Notes: generated by a model from the letters alone, not told the origin. A DNA stretch of 64,000 nucleotides from Actinomycetospora chibensis (GCF_028737215.1 NZ_JAQZAM010000002.1:62001-126000); one strand, 5' to 3'. Counted from the first letter of the stretch, positions 7,552 to 20,000 are shown. Numbers and translations: made by a program.

Positions 7552-9594
7552 TCAGCGGAAGCGGTCGAAGACCTGCTCGCGCCAGGCCTCGCGGCTCACC
7601 AGCTCGCCCATCGCCTCCTGGTAGCGCGCGCGGGCCGACGGCCAGGCCTTGGCGATCTCGGCGTGCAGCGCCACCGACTCGCGCAGCATCGACCAGAACA
7701 TCTCGCGGTCACGCTTGCGGAAGGTGACCCCCGAGCCGTCGGAGGTCGTCACCGCGGCCCCGTCGAGCCGGGACAGCATGAACCACTGGCTGTGTTCGGC
7801 GGGGACCTCGCGCTGGGGGCGCTCGAGGGCGGCGCGGTCGACGGGGCGCAGCTGGTGGGCGAGCCCGCGGGCGAGGGCGGCGACCTGCGCGACCTTGCCC
7901 ACCGGCGGCTTCGGCCACAGCTGCGACTCGCGGGCACCCATGGCCGAGCGGGGCACCTCGTCCGCGCCGCGGTGCACCGTGCCGTCCGGGAACTCCGCGC
8001 GGGTCGCCCGCACGGCGCCGAGGGCGGTCGGCAGCGCGCCGAACAGGGACTTCGGCCCGGACAGGAAGTCGCGCATCGCCATGTGGTGCAGCGCGATCGT
8101 CGAGTACTCGAGCAGGAACAGGTGGCGCAGCGTGCGCTTGAGCGAGTCCGCGAGCATCGCGCGCGGGTTGTCCGGGCCGTGCAGTGCGCCGACGACGAGC
8201 CGGTTGCGGACGTGGAAGTACGCCTGCCAGTCGGAGCTGTCGTCCTTCTCCACGAACGAGAGGTGCCAGATCCCGACGCCGGGCACGGTCGCGGTCGGGA
8301 TGCCGTGGCTGCCGGCGCGCAGGCCGTACTCGCAGTCGTCCCACTTGATGAACAGCGGCAGCGGCAGCCCGATCCGCTCGGCCACCGAGCGCGGGATCAG
8401 GCACATCCACCAGGCGTTGTAGTCGACGTCGGTGCGCCGGTGCATCCACAGCGTCTCGCGCAGCGAGTCGACGGCGAAGTCGTGGTCGTCGGTGGTGTGC
8501 GGGGCGAGCTGCCAGAAGAACGTGCCGCGGTCGACGACCTCGCCCATCGCGTGCAGGTGCGAGCGCGCCTGCAGCGAGAGCATCTGGCCGCCGACGAGCA
8601 TGTCCTCGCGGGCGAACCGCGAGAACGCCAGCGCGCGCAGCACCGAGTCCGGCTCGAGGACGATGTCGTCGTCCATGAACAGGATCTGCTCGGCGTCGGT
8701 GTTCTCCAGCGCCTCGTACATGATCCGCGCATAGCCGCCGGAACCGCCGAGGTTGGGCTGGTCGATGATCCGCAGCTTGTCGCCCAGCGCCGCGGCCGCC
8801 TCGTCGAACCCGGGCTGGTCGCGCACCTTGGACGTGCCCTGATCGGGGATGATCACCGCGGTGAGCGAGTCGCGGACCAGCGGGTCGTCGCCGAGGGCCT
8901 TCAGCGTGGCCACGCAGTCCGTCGGCCGGTTGAAGGTCGGCATCCCCACCGCGATCGCGGCCCGACCGGGCGCCTCGCGCTCGGCGTACCAGCCGCCTGC
9001 GACGAGCTCGAGGGACGAGCCCTCGCTGGTGAGGTCGAACCACACCCAGCCGCCGTCGCCGAACGGCGCGAGCGAGACGGGGACGACGACCTCGTGCTCG
9101 GTGTCGTTCGCCTCGGTGCCGACGACCTCACCGGACACGTGCACGGCCACGCCGCGCGCCGTCGAGCGGTGGACGTCGACCCGTCCGCGCCCGCGCAGCC
9201 GCAGCCGCAGGGTGATCCCGTCGAGGATCGACCAGCGCCGCCAGTACGCGGCCGGGAAGGCGTTGAAGTACGCGGCGAACGAGACCTCGCTGCGCTCGGG
9301 CAGGCGCACGCCCGTGCGGGACACGACCTCGGCGACACGCTGACCGCTGCGGCGTACGTGCATCACGTACTCGTCGGCGGTCTCGTCGTAGGTCCCGGGA
9401 CGATGGGCGGTCGGCGCGGTGGTCTTCACCGAGGTCGCGGTGCCCTCGTCCAGGTAGAGCGCGCGGACCGAGGTGGGCTCGGCCGGGCGCGGCAGGATGA
9501 CGCGCTGCAGCAGTGCCGTGCCCGCGGGACGCACCGACATCTCCACCGTCCCGGTGGCGCCGCCGCGCCGTCCCTTGTCCACCGTGCTCGTCAC
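7552..9594 (-). CDS. glfT2: Galactofuranosyltransferase GlfT2
   Basis: GlfT2 polymerises the galactan of arabinogalactan at the inner face of the membrane, adding alternating beta-1,5 and beta-1,6 galactofuranose from UDP-Galf. The 680-residue protein matches mycobacterial GlfT2 (about 637) along its length. There is an N-terminal beta-rich domain ('EVSFAAYFNAFPAAYWRRW', residues 103-121) and a GT-A domain with the DDD metal motif at 308-310. The acceptor-site 'WDDCEYGLR' lies at 418-426, and a metal-ligand His at about 444 ('GIWHLSF'). A helical C-terminal domain follows. The GTG at 9594 has TACCGT 7 bases upstream and no ribosome site, so the mRNA is probably leaderless. glf lies just upstream on the same strand, but each gene has its own promoter. 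Confidence 0.95.
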   Translation of the reverse strand: MTSTVDKGRRGGATGTVEMSVRPAGTALLQRVILPRPAEPTSVRALYLDEGTATSVKTTAPTAHRPGTYDETADEYVMHVRRSGQRVAEVVSRTGVRLPERSEVSFAAYFNAFPAAYWRRWSILDGITLRLRLRGRGRVDVHRSTARGVAVHVSGEVVGTEANDTEHEVVVPVSLAPFGDGGWVWFDLTSEGSSLELVAGGWYAEREAPGRAAIAVGMPTFNRPTDCVATLKALGDDPLVRDSLTAVIIPDQGTSKVRDQPGFDEAAAALGDKLRIIDQPNLGGSGGYARIMYEALENTDAEQILFMDDDIVLEPDSVLRALAFSRFAREDMLVGGQMLSLQARSHLHAMGEVVDRGTFFWQLAPHTTDDHDFAVDSLRETLWMHRRTDVDYNAWWMCLIPRSVAERIGLPLPLFIKWDDCEYGLRAGSHGIPTATVPGVGIWHLSFVEKDDSSDWQAYFHVRNRLVVGALHGPDNPRAMLADSLKRTLRHLFLLEYSTIALHHMAMRDFLSGPKSLFGALPTALGAVRATRAEFPDGTVHRGADEVPRSAMGARESQLWPKPPVGKVAQVAALARGLAHQLRPVDRAALERPQREVPAEHSQWFMLSRLDGAAVTTSDGSGVTFRKRDREMFWSMLRESVALHAEIAKAWPSARARYQEAMGELVSREAWREQVFDRFR

Positions 9595-9601
9595 ACCGAC
9601 G

Positions 9602-9607
9602 ACGGTA
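9602..9607 (-). promoter_or_regulatory. -10 element (TACCGT) of leaderless glfT2
   Basis: TACCGT on the minus strand is followed by 7 bases and the GTG. There is no ribosome site. Confidence 0.55.
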
Positions 9608-9724
9608 GCCGCGAGGGGGCGCCGGACCCGGGAGCACCCCGGCGGGTCGGACGAGCCGTCGTCCCGCACGATCGGGTCGACCGGTTCCCGAGACGCTCAG
9701 CAGACCAGGCCGGACGGGCAGTTC

Positions 9725-9779
9725 CGCGGGTCGTCCTTCGACGGCTGGGTCGGGGCCGTCGACTCATGAACGACCCGCG
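9725..9779 (-). terminator. Nested hairpin after glf
   Basis: An outer stem CGCGGGTCGT/ACGACCCGCG (9725-9734 with 9770-9779, 10 pairs) encloses an inner stem TCGACGGC/GCCGTCGA (9738-9745 with 9755-9762, 8 pairs). It begins 24 bases after the glf stop and probably ends the glf transcript, in keeping with a separate promoter for glfT2. Confidence 0.55.
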
Positions 9780-9802
9780 AAGCGGCCGCACGAGTGACGA
9801 CG

Positions 9803-11489
<1,687 letters not shown>

Positions 11490-11493
<4 letters not shown>

Positions 11494-12917
11494 GACGTCG
11501 GCAGGCGGTGCCCGGCCCAGGGCATCGCACGCTCCAGGTCGGCGGCCAGCGCGAGCAGCGTCGACTCGTCGCCGTAGGGCGCCATCACCTGCACGCCGAC
11601 CGGCCAGCCCTCCTCGGTCCGCCCGAGCGGCAGCGAGATCGCCGGGTTGCCGGTGACGTTGGACAGCGCGGTGAAGCCCGCCGTCGAGAAGATGTGGTCG
11701 TACCACCCGCGGGCGTCGCGCGAGGCGTCGTTCTGATCGAGGTACCCCAGCGGCGTGTTCGGCACGTTCATCGTCGGTGTGAGGACCACGTCGTAGCCCT
11801 CGTGGAACTCCGCGACGGCCCGCCGGGTCGCGTTGAAGACACGGTCCGCGGCGTAGAGGTCCGACGCGCGCAGCCCGCGCCCGTACTCGGCACACGCCAG
11901 CGTCGCCGCCTCGAGGACATCGGGCCCCGGGGTGACGCCGAGGGCCGCGGCCAGCCCGTCGACGCCGTCGGCGAGGAAGCTCGTCCAGGCGACGAGGTTG
12001 GCGGCGTCGAACGCGTCGGCGTCCAGCGACGGGCCGGCGACGTCGACGGCGTGGCCCAGGCCCTCCAGCGCCCGCGCCGCCGCCTCCGTGGCCTCGACGC
12101 AGCGCGCATCGACCGCGCCGCTCCCCGAGAACGGCGTGGTCTGAACCGCCACCCGCAGGCGGCGGCTGCCCGCCCCGACCTCGTCGAGGTAGGGCCGGCC
12201 CGGGTCCGGCAGCAGGTAGCGGTCGCCGGGCTCGGCGCCGTGCACCGCGTCGAGCAGCCCGGCGCAGTCGCGCACCGTGCGGGTGACGACGAACTCGATG
12301 CCCATGCCGAGCAGGGGGTCGGCGTAGTCCGGCCCCGGCGACGTGCGTCCCTGGCTCGGCTTGAGCCCCACCAGCCCGCACGCGGCCGACGGGATGCGGA
12401 TCGAGCCGCCACCGTCGCTGGCGTGGGCCACCGGCAGGGCCCGCGCGGCGACGAGCGCCGCCGAGCCGCCGGACGAACCGCCGGGGCTGCGGGTGGTGTC
12501 CCAAGGGTTGCGCACCGGGCCGGTGGCGACCGGCTCGGTCGTGGCGTTGAACCCGAGCTCCGGGGTCGCCGTCACCCCGAGGGTCGCGAGCCCGGCCCGG
12601 CGGAAGCGCGCCATGAGGTGGGTGTCGGCCGGCATGGCCACGCCCGCCCCGAGCATGCGGCTGCCGGCGGTCTGCGCCACCCCGGTCGCGTGCAGGATCA
12701 GGTCCTTGATCGCGAACGGGACACCGGCGAAGGGACCGTCTGCGGCGTACTCGAGCGGCGCGACGAAACGCTCGCCCACCAGCGCGTTCAGCTGGGGATT
12801 CACCGCGTCGAGAGCGGCCGTCGCGGCCTTCTGGACCTCCTCGGCGGAGACCTGTCCGTCGCGCACGAGCGCGGCCAGGGCGGTGGCGTCGAGGTCGGCG
12901 TACTCGTGGGCTTCCAT
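11490..12917 (-). CDS. Amidase signature family hydrolase
   Basis: The 475-residue protein carries the Lys-Ser-Ser triad of the family. These are Lys at about 71 ('FAIKDLI'), the cis-Ser within 'SPGGSSGGSA' (145-154), and the nucleophile Ser at about 172 ('SDGGGSIRIPS'). It would hydrolyse a carboxamide to acid and ammonia; relatives include GatA and nylon-oligomer amidases. No gatB or gatC is nearby, so it is probably not part of the tRNA amidotransferase. The ATG has GGGAGGA just upstream and a TAGCGT promoter 27 bases away. Confidence 0.88.
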
Positions 12918-12944
12918 GGTTCCTCCCGGGTGACGGCACCTCGG

Positions 12945-12950
12945 ACGCTA
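12945..12950 (-). promoter_or_regulatory. -10 element (TAGCGT) of the amidase gene
   Basis: TAGCGT on the minus strand lies 27 bases before the ATG. The short leader includes GGGAGGA. Confidence 0.45.
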
Positions 12951-13033
12951 GGGCCGGTGAACGGCTTGCACATCGGTCGGTTGACGGACCCGCCCCGGCG
13001 AACGGGCGCTGGTCGGTCGGGCACCCGCGCCAG

Positions 13034-13039
13034 TAGCGT
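13034..13039 (+). promoter_or_regulatory. -10 element (TAGCGT) of the LuxR-type gene
   Basis: TAGCGT is followed by 8 bases and the ATG at 13048, consistent with a leaderless or near-leaderless transcript. Confidence 0.5.
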
Positions 13040-13047
13040 CGCCTCCC

Positions 13048-14010
13048 ATGACCGCCGTGGCGGCCGCCCGCGAGCTGCGGTCGTTCCTCCGGCGCCACGG
13101 CAGCCGTACGCCCGGCGCCGCCCGCACCGTGCTCGACGGGCTCCACGACGTCGTGCCCGCCGACTGCGTGGCGATCTCGGTGTGGGACCCGACGGCGGGC
13201 GCGCACCGGACCCTCGCGTCGTCCTACCCCGTCGCGACCACCGCGCTGATCGACGGACGGATGCACACCGACCGTCTGTTCACGGCGGTGCGCGCGGGCG
13301 GGCGCCCGGTGCGGGTGCGCGACCTCGAGCCCGCGCGACGTCGAGGAGAGATCTTCGAGCGGATCATCGACCCGCACGGCTTCCGGGACGGGGTCACCCA
13401 GTGCCTGTTCGCCGCCGACGGCCGCTACGTCGGGATGCTCAACGCGAGCTCGCTCGACGGCCAGCACCCCGACGACGACACCGTGGCCCTGCTCGAGCTG
13501 CTCGGCGCGGAGCTCGCCGCCGCCCTCGACCCCGTCCCGGCGCCGTCGGCGCGCACCGGCGGCCTGGGCGACGGCGGCGCGGACGGGGTGGTCGTCGAGC
13601 GGGACGGGCGGGTCGTCGTCCTCTCCGCAGGGGCGCGGCCCGACCTGGTGCGTCCGCCCTCCGCGCTCGCCGACCTCGCGGCCTCGGTGCTCGCGGGCGC
13701 CCCGGCGCCGGGCCGGGTGCTGCTCGTCGCGGCGACCGGGGAGGTCGTCGACGTCGAGATGCACGCCACCGGGAGGGGCGTGCTGGTGCTCCACCGCGAG
13801 GTCGGACCGCCCGCCGGGCTCACCGTGCGGGAGCTGCAGGTGCTCGACGGGGTCGGCCACGGCCTCTCCAACCCCGAGATCGGCGCGCGGCTGGGGATCG
13901 GGGCCCGCACCGTCGCCACCCACGTCGAGCACGTGCTCGCCAAGACCGGAGCGCGGAACCGGGCGGCCGCGGCCCGGTGCGCGGCGCGGTGGGGGCTGCT
14001 CGTCTCCTGA
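13048..14010 (+). CDS. LuxR-family regulator with N-terminal sensor (GAF-like) domain
   Basis: This 320-residue regulator has a C-terminal LuxR helix-turn-helix at about 255-315: 'GLTVRELQVLDGVGHGLSNPEIGARLGIGARTVATHVEHVLAKTGARNRAAA'-type spacing with all the usual positions. The N-terminal 165 residues resemble a GAF-type sensor ('DVVPADCVAISVWDP', 'YVGMLNASS') joined by a variable linker. There is no phospho-acceptor receiver domain, so the signal is probably a small molecule or a protein contact. The targets are unknown. It diverges from the amidase and ends directly against the esterase gene. Confidence 0.85.
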   Translation: MTAVAAARELRSFLRRHGSRTPGAARTVLDGLHDVVPADCVAISVWDPTAGAHRTLASSYPVATTALIDGRMHTDRLFTAVRAGGRPVRVRDLEPARRRGEIFERIIDPHGFRDGVTQCLFAADGRYVGMLNASSLDGQHPDDDTVALLELLGAELAAALDPVPAPSARTGGLGDGGADGVVVERDGRVVVLSAGARPDLVRPPSALADLAASVLAGAPAPGRVLLVAATGEVVDVEMHATGRGVLVLHREVGPPAGLTVRELQVLDGVGHGLSNPEIGARLGIGARTVATHVEHVLAKTGARNRAAAARCAARWGLLVS

Positions 14011-15135
14011 TCAGGACGGTGGACAGGCCACCGGGGGCCCCGCCCCGATCCGCCCGGCCATCCAGGGCAGGGAGTCGGAGAACGCCTGCGAGAACAGCGC
14101 GAAGGTGTGGTCGCCGCCGGGCACCACGACCTCGCAGGTGCTGATCCCCGCCCGGCGGGCGGCCGGGACGAGCGTGCCCGCGGCGGCGGCGGGCTCCGGG
14201 TCGGCGTCGCCCACCTCGAACCAGCCGCCGAGCTCCGGGAAGCGGCGCGCGGCGAGCAGGTCGGCGGGCTCGTGGGCGGCGAAGGCCTGCTGGGAGCCGC
14301 CGAAGAGCTGGGCCACCGCGGAGTCGGTGTCGGCGTTGGTGTCGCCCGCCCGGGGTCCGGCGAGGCCGGCGTAGTCGCCGAACGTCGCGAAGAGATCGGG
14401 GTGGCGCAGCGCGAGCATCAGCGAGCAGGACCCGCCCTCGGACAGGCCGGCGACGGCCCAGCCGCGACCCGGGGGCGCGGTGTGGAACACCTGCTCCACG
14501 AAGCTCGGGACATCGACGGTCAGGTAGGTCTCGACCTTCCCGCCGGGGCCGTCGACGCACTCGCTGTCGCCGTCGATCGTGCCGTTGACGTCGGGCATCA
14601 CGAGGATCGGCGCCCTCCCGTCGTGCGCGGCCGCGTAGGCGTCGGCGGTGGCCGCGGCCTGGCCCCCGTCCAGCCAGTCCTGCGGGGTGCCCGGAGTGCC
14701 GTGCAGCAGCACGACCACCGGGAGCTCCGGCCGCGGGCGGGCGAACCAGGCCGGGGGCACGTAGATCGTCCCGGGGCGGCCGACGAACCCCGAGCGCTTG
14801 CCCGGTAGCGCCGTGGTGGTCACGACACCGCGGTCGGGGACGTCCTTCCGGGCCAGCAGGGCGGCGAGCTCCACCTCGTCCGACGGAGGCAGCCCCATCA
14901 CGTCGCCGAAGGTGCGGAAGTAGTCGAAGTGCGCATTGATTCCGGCGCCTGCGCCGACCAGCACGAGGAGCGTGGTCACCAGCACGACGATCGACCGGCC
15001 GAGCCTGCTGAAGCGCCTGACGCGGGTGCGCAGCACGAGCACCAGCCCGATCACGACGACGAGGGCCGCGATCGCCCCGACGCCGAGGAAGGAGTCCGTC
15101 GTGATGTCGATCTCGGCGATGCCGTTGACGCTCAC
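14011..15135 (-). CDS. Membrane-anchored esterase (antigen 85/esterase D-like alpha/beta hydrolase)
   Basis: The 374-residue protein has two N-terminal membrane helices (about 15-35 and 48-66) and then an exported alpha/beta-hydrolase domain. The nucleophile Ser is at about 232 in 'AVAGLSEGGSCSLML', and a C-terminal 'GGDHTFALF' holds the His. The oxyanion strand is 'LPVVVLLHGTPGTPQDW'. The layout matches esterase D and mycolyltransferase-like proteins of actinobacteria, which act on cell-envelope esters. Whether it transfers mycolate is unknown. It is last in a six-gene operon and its ATG overlaps the permease stop by 4 bases. Confidence 0.8.
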   Translation of the reverse strand: MSVNGIAEIDITTDSFLGVGAIAALVVVIGLVLVLRTRVRRFSRLGRSIVVLVTTLLVLVGAGAGINAHFDYFRTFGDVMGLPPSDEVELAALLARKDVPDRGVVTTTALPGKRSGFVGRPGTIYVPPAWFARPRPELPVVVLLHGTPGTPQDWLDGGQAAATADAYAAAHDGRAPILVMPDVNGTIDGDSECVDGPGGKVETYLTVDVPSFVEQVFHTAPPGRGWAVAGLSEGGSCSLMLALRHPDLFATFGDYAGLAGPRAGDTNADTDSAVAQLFGGSQQAFAAHEPADLLAARRFPELGGWFEVGDADPEPAAAAGTLVPAARRAGISTCEVVVPGGDHTFALFSQAFSDSLPWMAGRIGAGPPVACPPS

Positions 15136-16559
15136 CCGGCCGCCACCGCCGTCTCGTCACCGGCCTCGCGCTCGCTGCCGTCACGACCCGCACGCCGCCG
15201 TGCCAGCGCCGCGAAGACGAACGGCGGCGCCGACAGGACGACCACCGCGGCCGCGAGCAGGAGCACGTAGGTGACGGTGCTGCCGGTGGCGAGCTGGCCG
15301 GGCGGCACGAACCCGAGCACGAAGGCGAGCAGGCACCCCACGAGCCCGATCCCGCCGACCGCGTACACGCCGGGCAGCCCACCCGGGATGCGGTAGGGCC
15401 GGGGTGTGTCGGGCTGGAGGTGCCGCAGGCGCACGACCGCCGCGAACATCAGCCCGTACATGATGATCACGATCTGCGCCGTGACCGCCGACAGCATCCA
15501 GTACGACGTGCTGACGCTGGGGACCAGCAGGAACAGCAGGGTGAAGACGGTGCCGGCCGCACCCTGCAGCAGCAGGAGCGTCACCGGCACGCCGTGCGCG
15601 TTGAGCCGCCCGAGCCGCGCGGGCACCGACCCCTGCCGGGCCACCGCCGCGACCCCGTTCGCGGGCCCGAGGATCCACGGCGCGAGGTGGGCGATCCCGC
15701 CGAACGCCACCACCAGCGCGAGCGGTGCGACGGCCCACCCGACGCCGAGCCGGTCGAGCACCCGGGAGAACAGCTCCATCGTCCCGGAGACCAGGCTGAT
15801 CTCGCTCGCGGGCACCACCATCGCGAGGAAGAGCGAGCCGACCACCGAGAACACGACGACCACCCCGACGCACAGGGCGATCGCGCGCGGGACGGTGCGT
15901 CCGGGGTCGCGGGTGTCGCGGGCGTGGAAGCCCGCCATCTCCATGCCGGTGAACAGCAGGATGATCCCGCCGAGGAACGCCAGGTTGTTGAGCTGCACGT
16001 CGGGCACCAGCGCGCCGGCCGAGAACGGGATCTCGCTCGGGTTGCCCTGGGCCAGGTACGCGACGGCGAGCAGGACGAGACCCACCGCCGGGATGATCGA
16101 GCCGGCGAGCGTGCCCACCGAGCCGATCCACGACGAGGTGCCGACCCCGCGCAGGCTCACGATCGTCGTCGCCCAGAAGAACGCGAGCATGACCACGACG
16201 AGGAAGAGCTTGTCGTTGGCCAGGGACGGGTCGATCGCGTAGGCGAGGCTCGCGGCCATGAACGAGAGCACGGTGGGGAACCAGGCGACGTTCTCGGCGT
16301 AGTCGCACCAGACGGCCAGGAAGCCGGCGCGCTCGCCGAACGCCTCCTTGACCCAGGCGTAGACGCCGCCGTCACGCGGCCAGCCCGTGCCGAGCTCGGC
16401 GGCGACCATCGCGATCGGCACGAGGAAGACCACGATCGACAGCGCGAACAGCGCCAGCATCGACCAGCCGTACTCGGCCATCACCGGCAGGTTGCGGATG
16501 CTGACGATCGCCGCGATGTTGATCATCGCGAGGGCCAGGATCCCGAGCTTGGCGTTCAC
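15132..16559 (-). CDS. APC-superfamily amino acid permease
   Basis: This membrane protein of 475 residues has about twelve hydrophobic segments and belongs to the amino acid/polyamine/organocation superfamily. The start 'LALAMINIAAIVSIRNLPVMAEYG' and 'AELGTGWPRDGGVYAWVKEAFG' resemble the glutamate:GABA antiporter branch. 'GMEMAGFHARDTRDPGRTVPRAI' is a conserved cytoplasmic loop. A cationic or acidic amino acid is a reasonable substrate guess, and lysine would fit the upstream lysX-like gene, but nothing in the sequence proves it. The GTG overlaps the stop of the upstream gene by 4 bases. Confidence 0.85.
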   Translation of the reverse strand: MNAKLGILALAMINIAAIVSIRNLPVMAEYGWSMLALFALSIVVFLVPIAMVAAELGTGWPRDGGVYAWVKEAFGERAGFLAVWCDYAENVAWFPTVLSFMAASLAYAIDPSLANDKLFLVVVMLAFFWATTIVSLRGVGTSSWIGSVGTLAGSIIPAVGLVLLAVAYLAQGNPSEIPFSAGALVPDVQLNNLAFLGGIILLFTGMEMAGFHARDTRDPGRTVPRAIALCVGVVVVFSVVGSLFLAMVVPASEISLVSGTMELFSRVLDRLGVGWAVAPLALVVAFGGIAHLAPWILGPANGVAAVARQGSVPARLGRLNAHGVPVTLLLLQGAAGTVFTLLFLLVPSVSTSYWMLSAVTAQIVIIMYGLMFAAVVRLRHLQPDTPRPYRIPGGLPGVYAVGGIGLVGCLLAFVLGFVPPGQLATGSTVTYVLLLAAAVVVLSAPPFVFAALARRRAGRDGSEREAGDETAVAAG

Positions 16560-17056
16560 CGGGCGCCCTTCGCGAGCAGCATCGCGTCGATCCGGTCGGC
16601 CACCACGTCCTCCGCTCCTCCGCCGACGACCACGACGAGATCGCCGTAGGTGCGCACGGTCGTCGACGTCCGCGTGCGCTCGGGGCCCTCGACGCTGCGC
16701 GCCGCGGCGTCGCGGTCGGCGTCGTCGGCGAAGGCGTCGGCCTGGACCGTCGCCGTCTCACCCCCGCGGCACCGGACGGCCACGACGAGCGTCCGCGCGG
16801 CGACGGCGTCGGTCGCCCGCGGGTCGGGCAGGTCGGTGCGCGAGCAGACGACCAGCCCGGCCGCGGTGATGTCGGCCTGCAGCGCGTCGAGCGCCCCGGC
16901 CCCGCGCGGTCCCTGGGGCGACCGGTTCCCGCCCGCGGCGATGACGACGACGGTGACCACGACGGCCAGCGCCATGCCGACGAGCAGGACGATCAGCACG
17001 ACGTCCCCGAACCCGCCGCCCTTCGTCCGGCGCGGGTGCGTCTCGATGACGCTCAC
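16556..17056 (-). CDS. Small single-pass membrane protein of unknown function
   Basis: The protein has 166 residues. An N-terminal cytoplasmic stretch ('SVIETHPRRTKGGGFGD') is followed by one membrane helix at about 20-43 ('VVLIVLLVGMALAVVVTVVVIAAGG') and an exported domain of about 120 residues. That domain has two Cys ('VVCSRTDLPD' and 'VAVRCRGGE') that could form a disulphide. I do not recognise the domain. It lies between the lysX-like gene and the permease with 4-base overlaps on both sides, so it should be made in step with them. Confidence 0.7.
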   Translation of the reverse strand: MSVIETHPRRTKGGGFGDVVLIVLLVGMALAVVVTVVVIAAGGNRSPQGPRGAGALDALQADITAAGLVVCSRTDLPDPRATDAVAARTLVVAVRCRGGETATVQADAFADDADRDAAARSVEGPERTRTSTTVRTYGDLVVVVGGGAEDVVADRIDAMLLAKGAR

Positions 17057-20000
17057 GCGGCGGTCGCGCCGGGTGGTGCCGACGCCTCGGGTGCGGTGCT
17101 CGACGGCGAGGGGGCCCCGCCCACGGCGGCCGGGACGAACAGCGGGCCGAGCCCGGGGACGGCGAGGAAGCCCTCGGCGCCCGCGTAGAGCAGGCCGACC
17201 CGGGGCAGATCGGCGGGGCTGCGGTAGGCGAGCACGCGCGGCAGCCACTGCGGCCCGAACTTCTCGTTGAAGTCGTGCAGCGACCGGACCTGGAAGAACG
17301 GGTTCAGCACGCCGACCGCGCGCCGGGCCAGCTTCTGCGTCGGCGTGAAGGGCACGTCGTCGGCGAACAAGCGGCCCCACATCGCGAAGTTCATGGACAG
17401 CCGCGTCACCCCGCGCTCGTCCAGCGCCGAGGCGCTCTTCGCGATGAGGAACTCGGTCATCCCGTTCGGGGCGCCGGGGTCGTGGCGCATGAGGTCGAGC
17501 GTGTAGCCGAACGTCGTGCCGGTGGCCGGGCCGCCGTAGGCGGGCACGAGCCGCAGGAAGCCGCCGGGCACGCCGTCGGCGTCGAGGGCGACGCAGAGCA
17601 GGAAGTCGCGGTTGGCGTCGGACCCGGTGATGTCCTGCGAGAGCGACATCGTGAAGCCGCGCTCGGGGTCCTTGCCGCGCCACTTCTCCGAGATCGCGTT
17701 GAGCGCCGCGACGAGCTTCGGCGACGCCGCCGACTCGGCGATCATCTGGAACCGGTAGGTGCGCTCCACCCGCCGCACGGCCGCGCGCACGCTCTTGCGC
17801 TCGCGGCCCTCGAGGGTGAACGACGGGCAGTCGATGATCGCCTCGTCGCCCAGGTAGAACGACCGGAAGCCCCGCGAGGCGAGCAGACCCCCTTCCTGCG
17901 TGTCCTCCTCGCGCGCGGCGAGGAACGCCGGGGTCCAGGCGCGCTGGGCGCACATCGCCAGGAACTCGTCCACGACGGCCGGCAGCGACGCCTCGTCGCC
18001 GATCGGATCGCCGGCGGCGAGCGCGTAGCCGCCCAGGTACGTGTACGCGATCATCGCGCGTCCGTCGGAGCCGAAGAAGAAGCTCTTGTCGTCGCGCAGG
18101 GCGAAGGCGGCGAGCGTGTCCCACCCGTAGGTCTGCACCAGGAGCCGCGCGCGGCTCCAGTCGTCCCGCGTGTGCGGGTCGCGCGCCGTGAGCGGCCGGA
18201 ACAGCAGGATGAGGAAGACGACGAGCCCGACGACCCCGAGTGTGAGCAGCGCGGCCGGGAACGTCTCGGCGAACAGCCGCCGCGAGAACGTGTACGGCCC
18301 GTCGATCCCCACGAGCCCCCCGAAGATCGTCTCGAGGCCGCCGAGGAAGGTGAGCTCGGGCGTCATCCGGCCGCTCTGCAGCCCCAGCGAGACGAAGCCG
18401 AACGCCAGCACGGCGGTCAGGTAGATCGGGACGAAGCGCACCAGGCGCAGCAGGGACGGCGGGTCGGCCGGCGCGCGGAAACTCTTCCGGGCGACGAGCA
18501 GCAGGACGAGCAGGGCGACGCTGATGCCGAGCCCCACCTGGTGCGGGCCCTTGAGGACGTGGGCCACCACCGCGAGTGCGGAGAGGACCACCGCCACCCG
18601 CCACGCCGCCTGCTTGCGCTTGGCCAGCTGATCGGCGAGCAGCAGCAGGAGCAGGCCGATCGCCGCGGAGAGCACGTGCCCGGTGACCGCGAACCACGGT
18701 GGGACGAGGTCGACGTTGATCCGGTCGCCCAGCCGCTCGTGGACGATCGGGACGTGCACCATGAGGTGCAGCAGGCCCGCGAGCGCCGTGAGCCCGGCGA
18801 TCACGGTGACCACCCAGGGCCGGCCCGGTGGACCGTCGTCGGTCGCCGAGGCCCTGGCGGGCACCGCCGTGACCGACGCCGGCGGTGTCGCCGCCGCGAG
18901 GGCGGCGGCGGGCATCGGCGTGGGCGGCAGGACCGGCCGGTGGGCGCCGCCCGGGCCGCCGCCGGGCGGCGGGGCGAACTCGGGGCGCAGGGTCGGGAAC
19001 AGGATGACCTCGCGGATCGAGTCGACGCTCGCCAGCAGCATGACGAGCCGGTCGATGCCGATGCCCAGCCCGCCGGTGGGCGGCATGCCGTACTCGAGGG
19101 CGCGGACGTAGTCGAGGTCGATGTCGCCGGCCTCGGGGTCGCCGTCGCGCTTGGCCTGCGCCTCCTCCTCGAAGGCCGCCATCTGCACGACCGGGTCGTT
19201 CTGCTCGGAGTAGGCGTTGCACAGCTCGAAGCCGGCGACGATCAGCTCGAAGCGCTCGCTGTAGGCGGGGTCGTCGCGGTGCGCGCGGGCCAGCGGGGAC
19301 ACCTCGCGCGGGTAGTCGATGCAGAACACGGGGCCGACGACGTCGTGCTGGACGCGCTCGTCGTAGACCTCCTTCATCAACCGGCCCGGGCCCCAGCCCT
19401 GCTCCCACGCGATCCCGAGGCGGTCGAGGGCCGCCCGGGCGTCGGCGATCGGCATGTCCGGGTGCATCACCTCGCCGGTCTTCTCGGCGATCATGTCGGC
19501 GAAGCGTCGCCGGGGCCACGGCGGCCGGAGGTCGATCTCCTGGCCCTGGTAGCGCACGGTGAGGTCGTCCCCCAGGGCGGCGTGCGCGGCCGCGGTGACC
19601 ATGCCCTCGGTCAGGTCCATCATGTCGTGGTAGTCCGCGAAGGCCTGGTAGGCCTCGAGCATCGTGAACTCGGGGTTGTGGCGGGTGTCGACGCCCTCGT
19701 TGCGGAACACCCGCCCGAGCTCGAACACCCGCTCCATGCCGCCCACGATCAGCCGCTTGAGGTGCAGCTCGAGGGCGATCCGCAGGTACATGTCGAGGTC
19801 GAGCGCGTTGTGGTGGGTGACGAACGGCCGGGCCGAGGCGCCCCCCTGGATGCTCTGCAGCACCGGGCCCTCGACCTCGGTGAAGCCCTTCTCCGCGAGG
19901 TGGTTGCGGATGGCGTGGACCGCCGCGTGGCGGATGCGGAAGATCTCGCGGGTGCGCTCGTTGACCTCGAGGTCGGCGTAGCGCTGGCGGTAGCGGGTCT

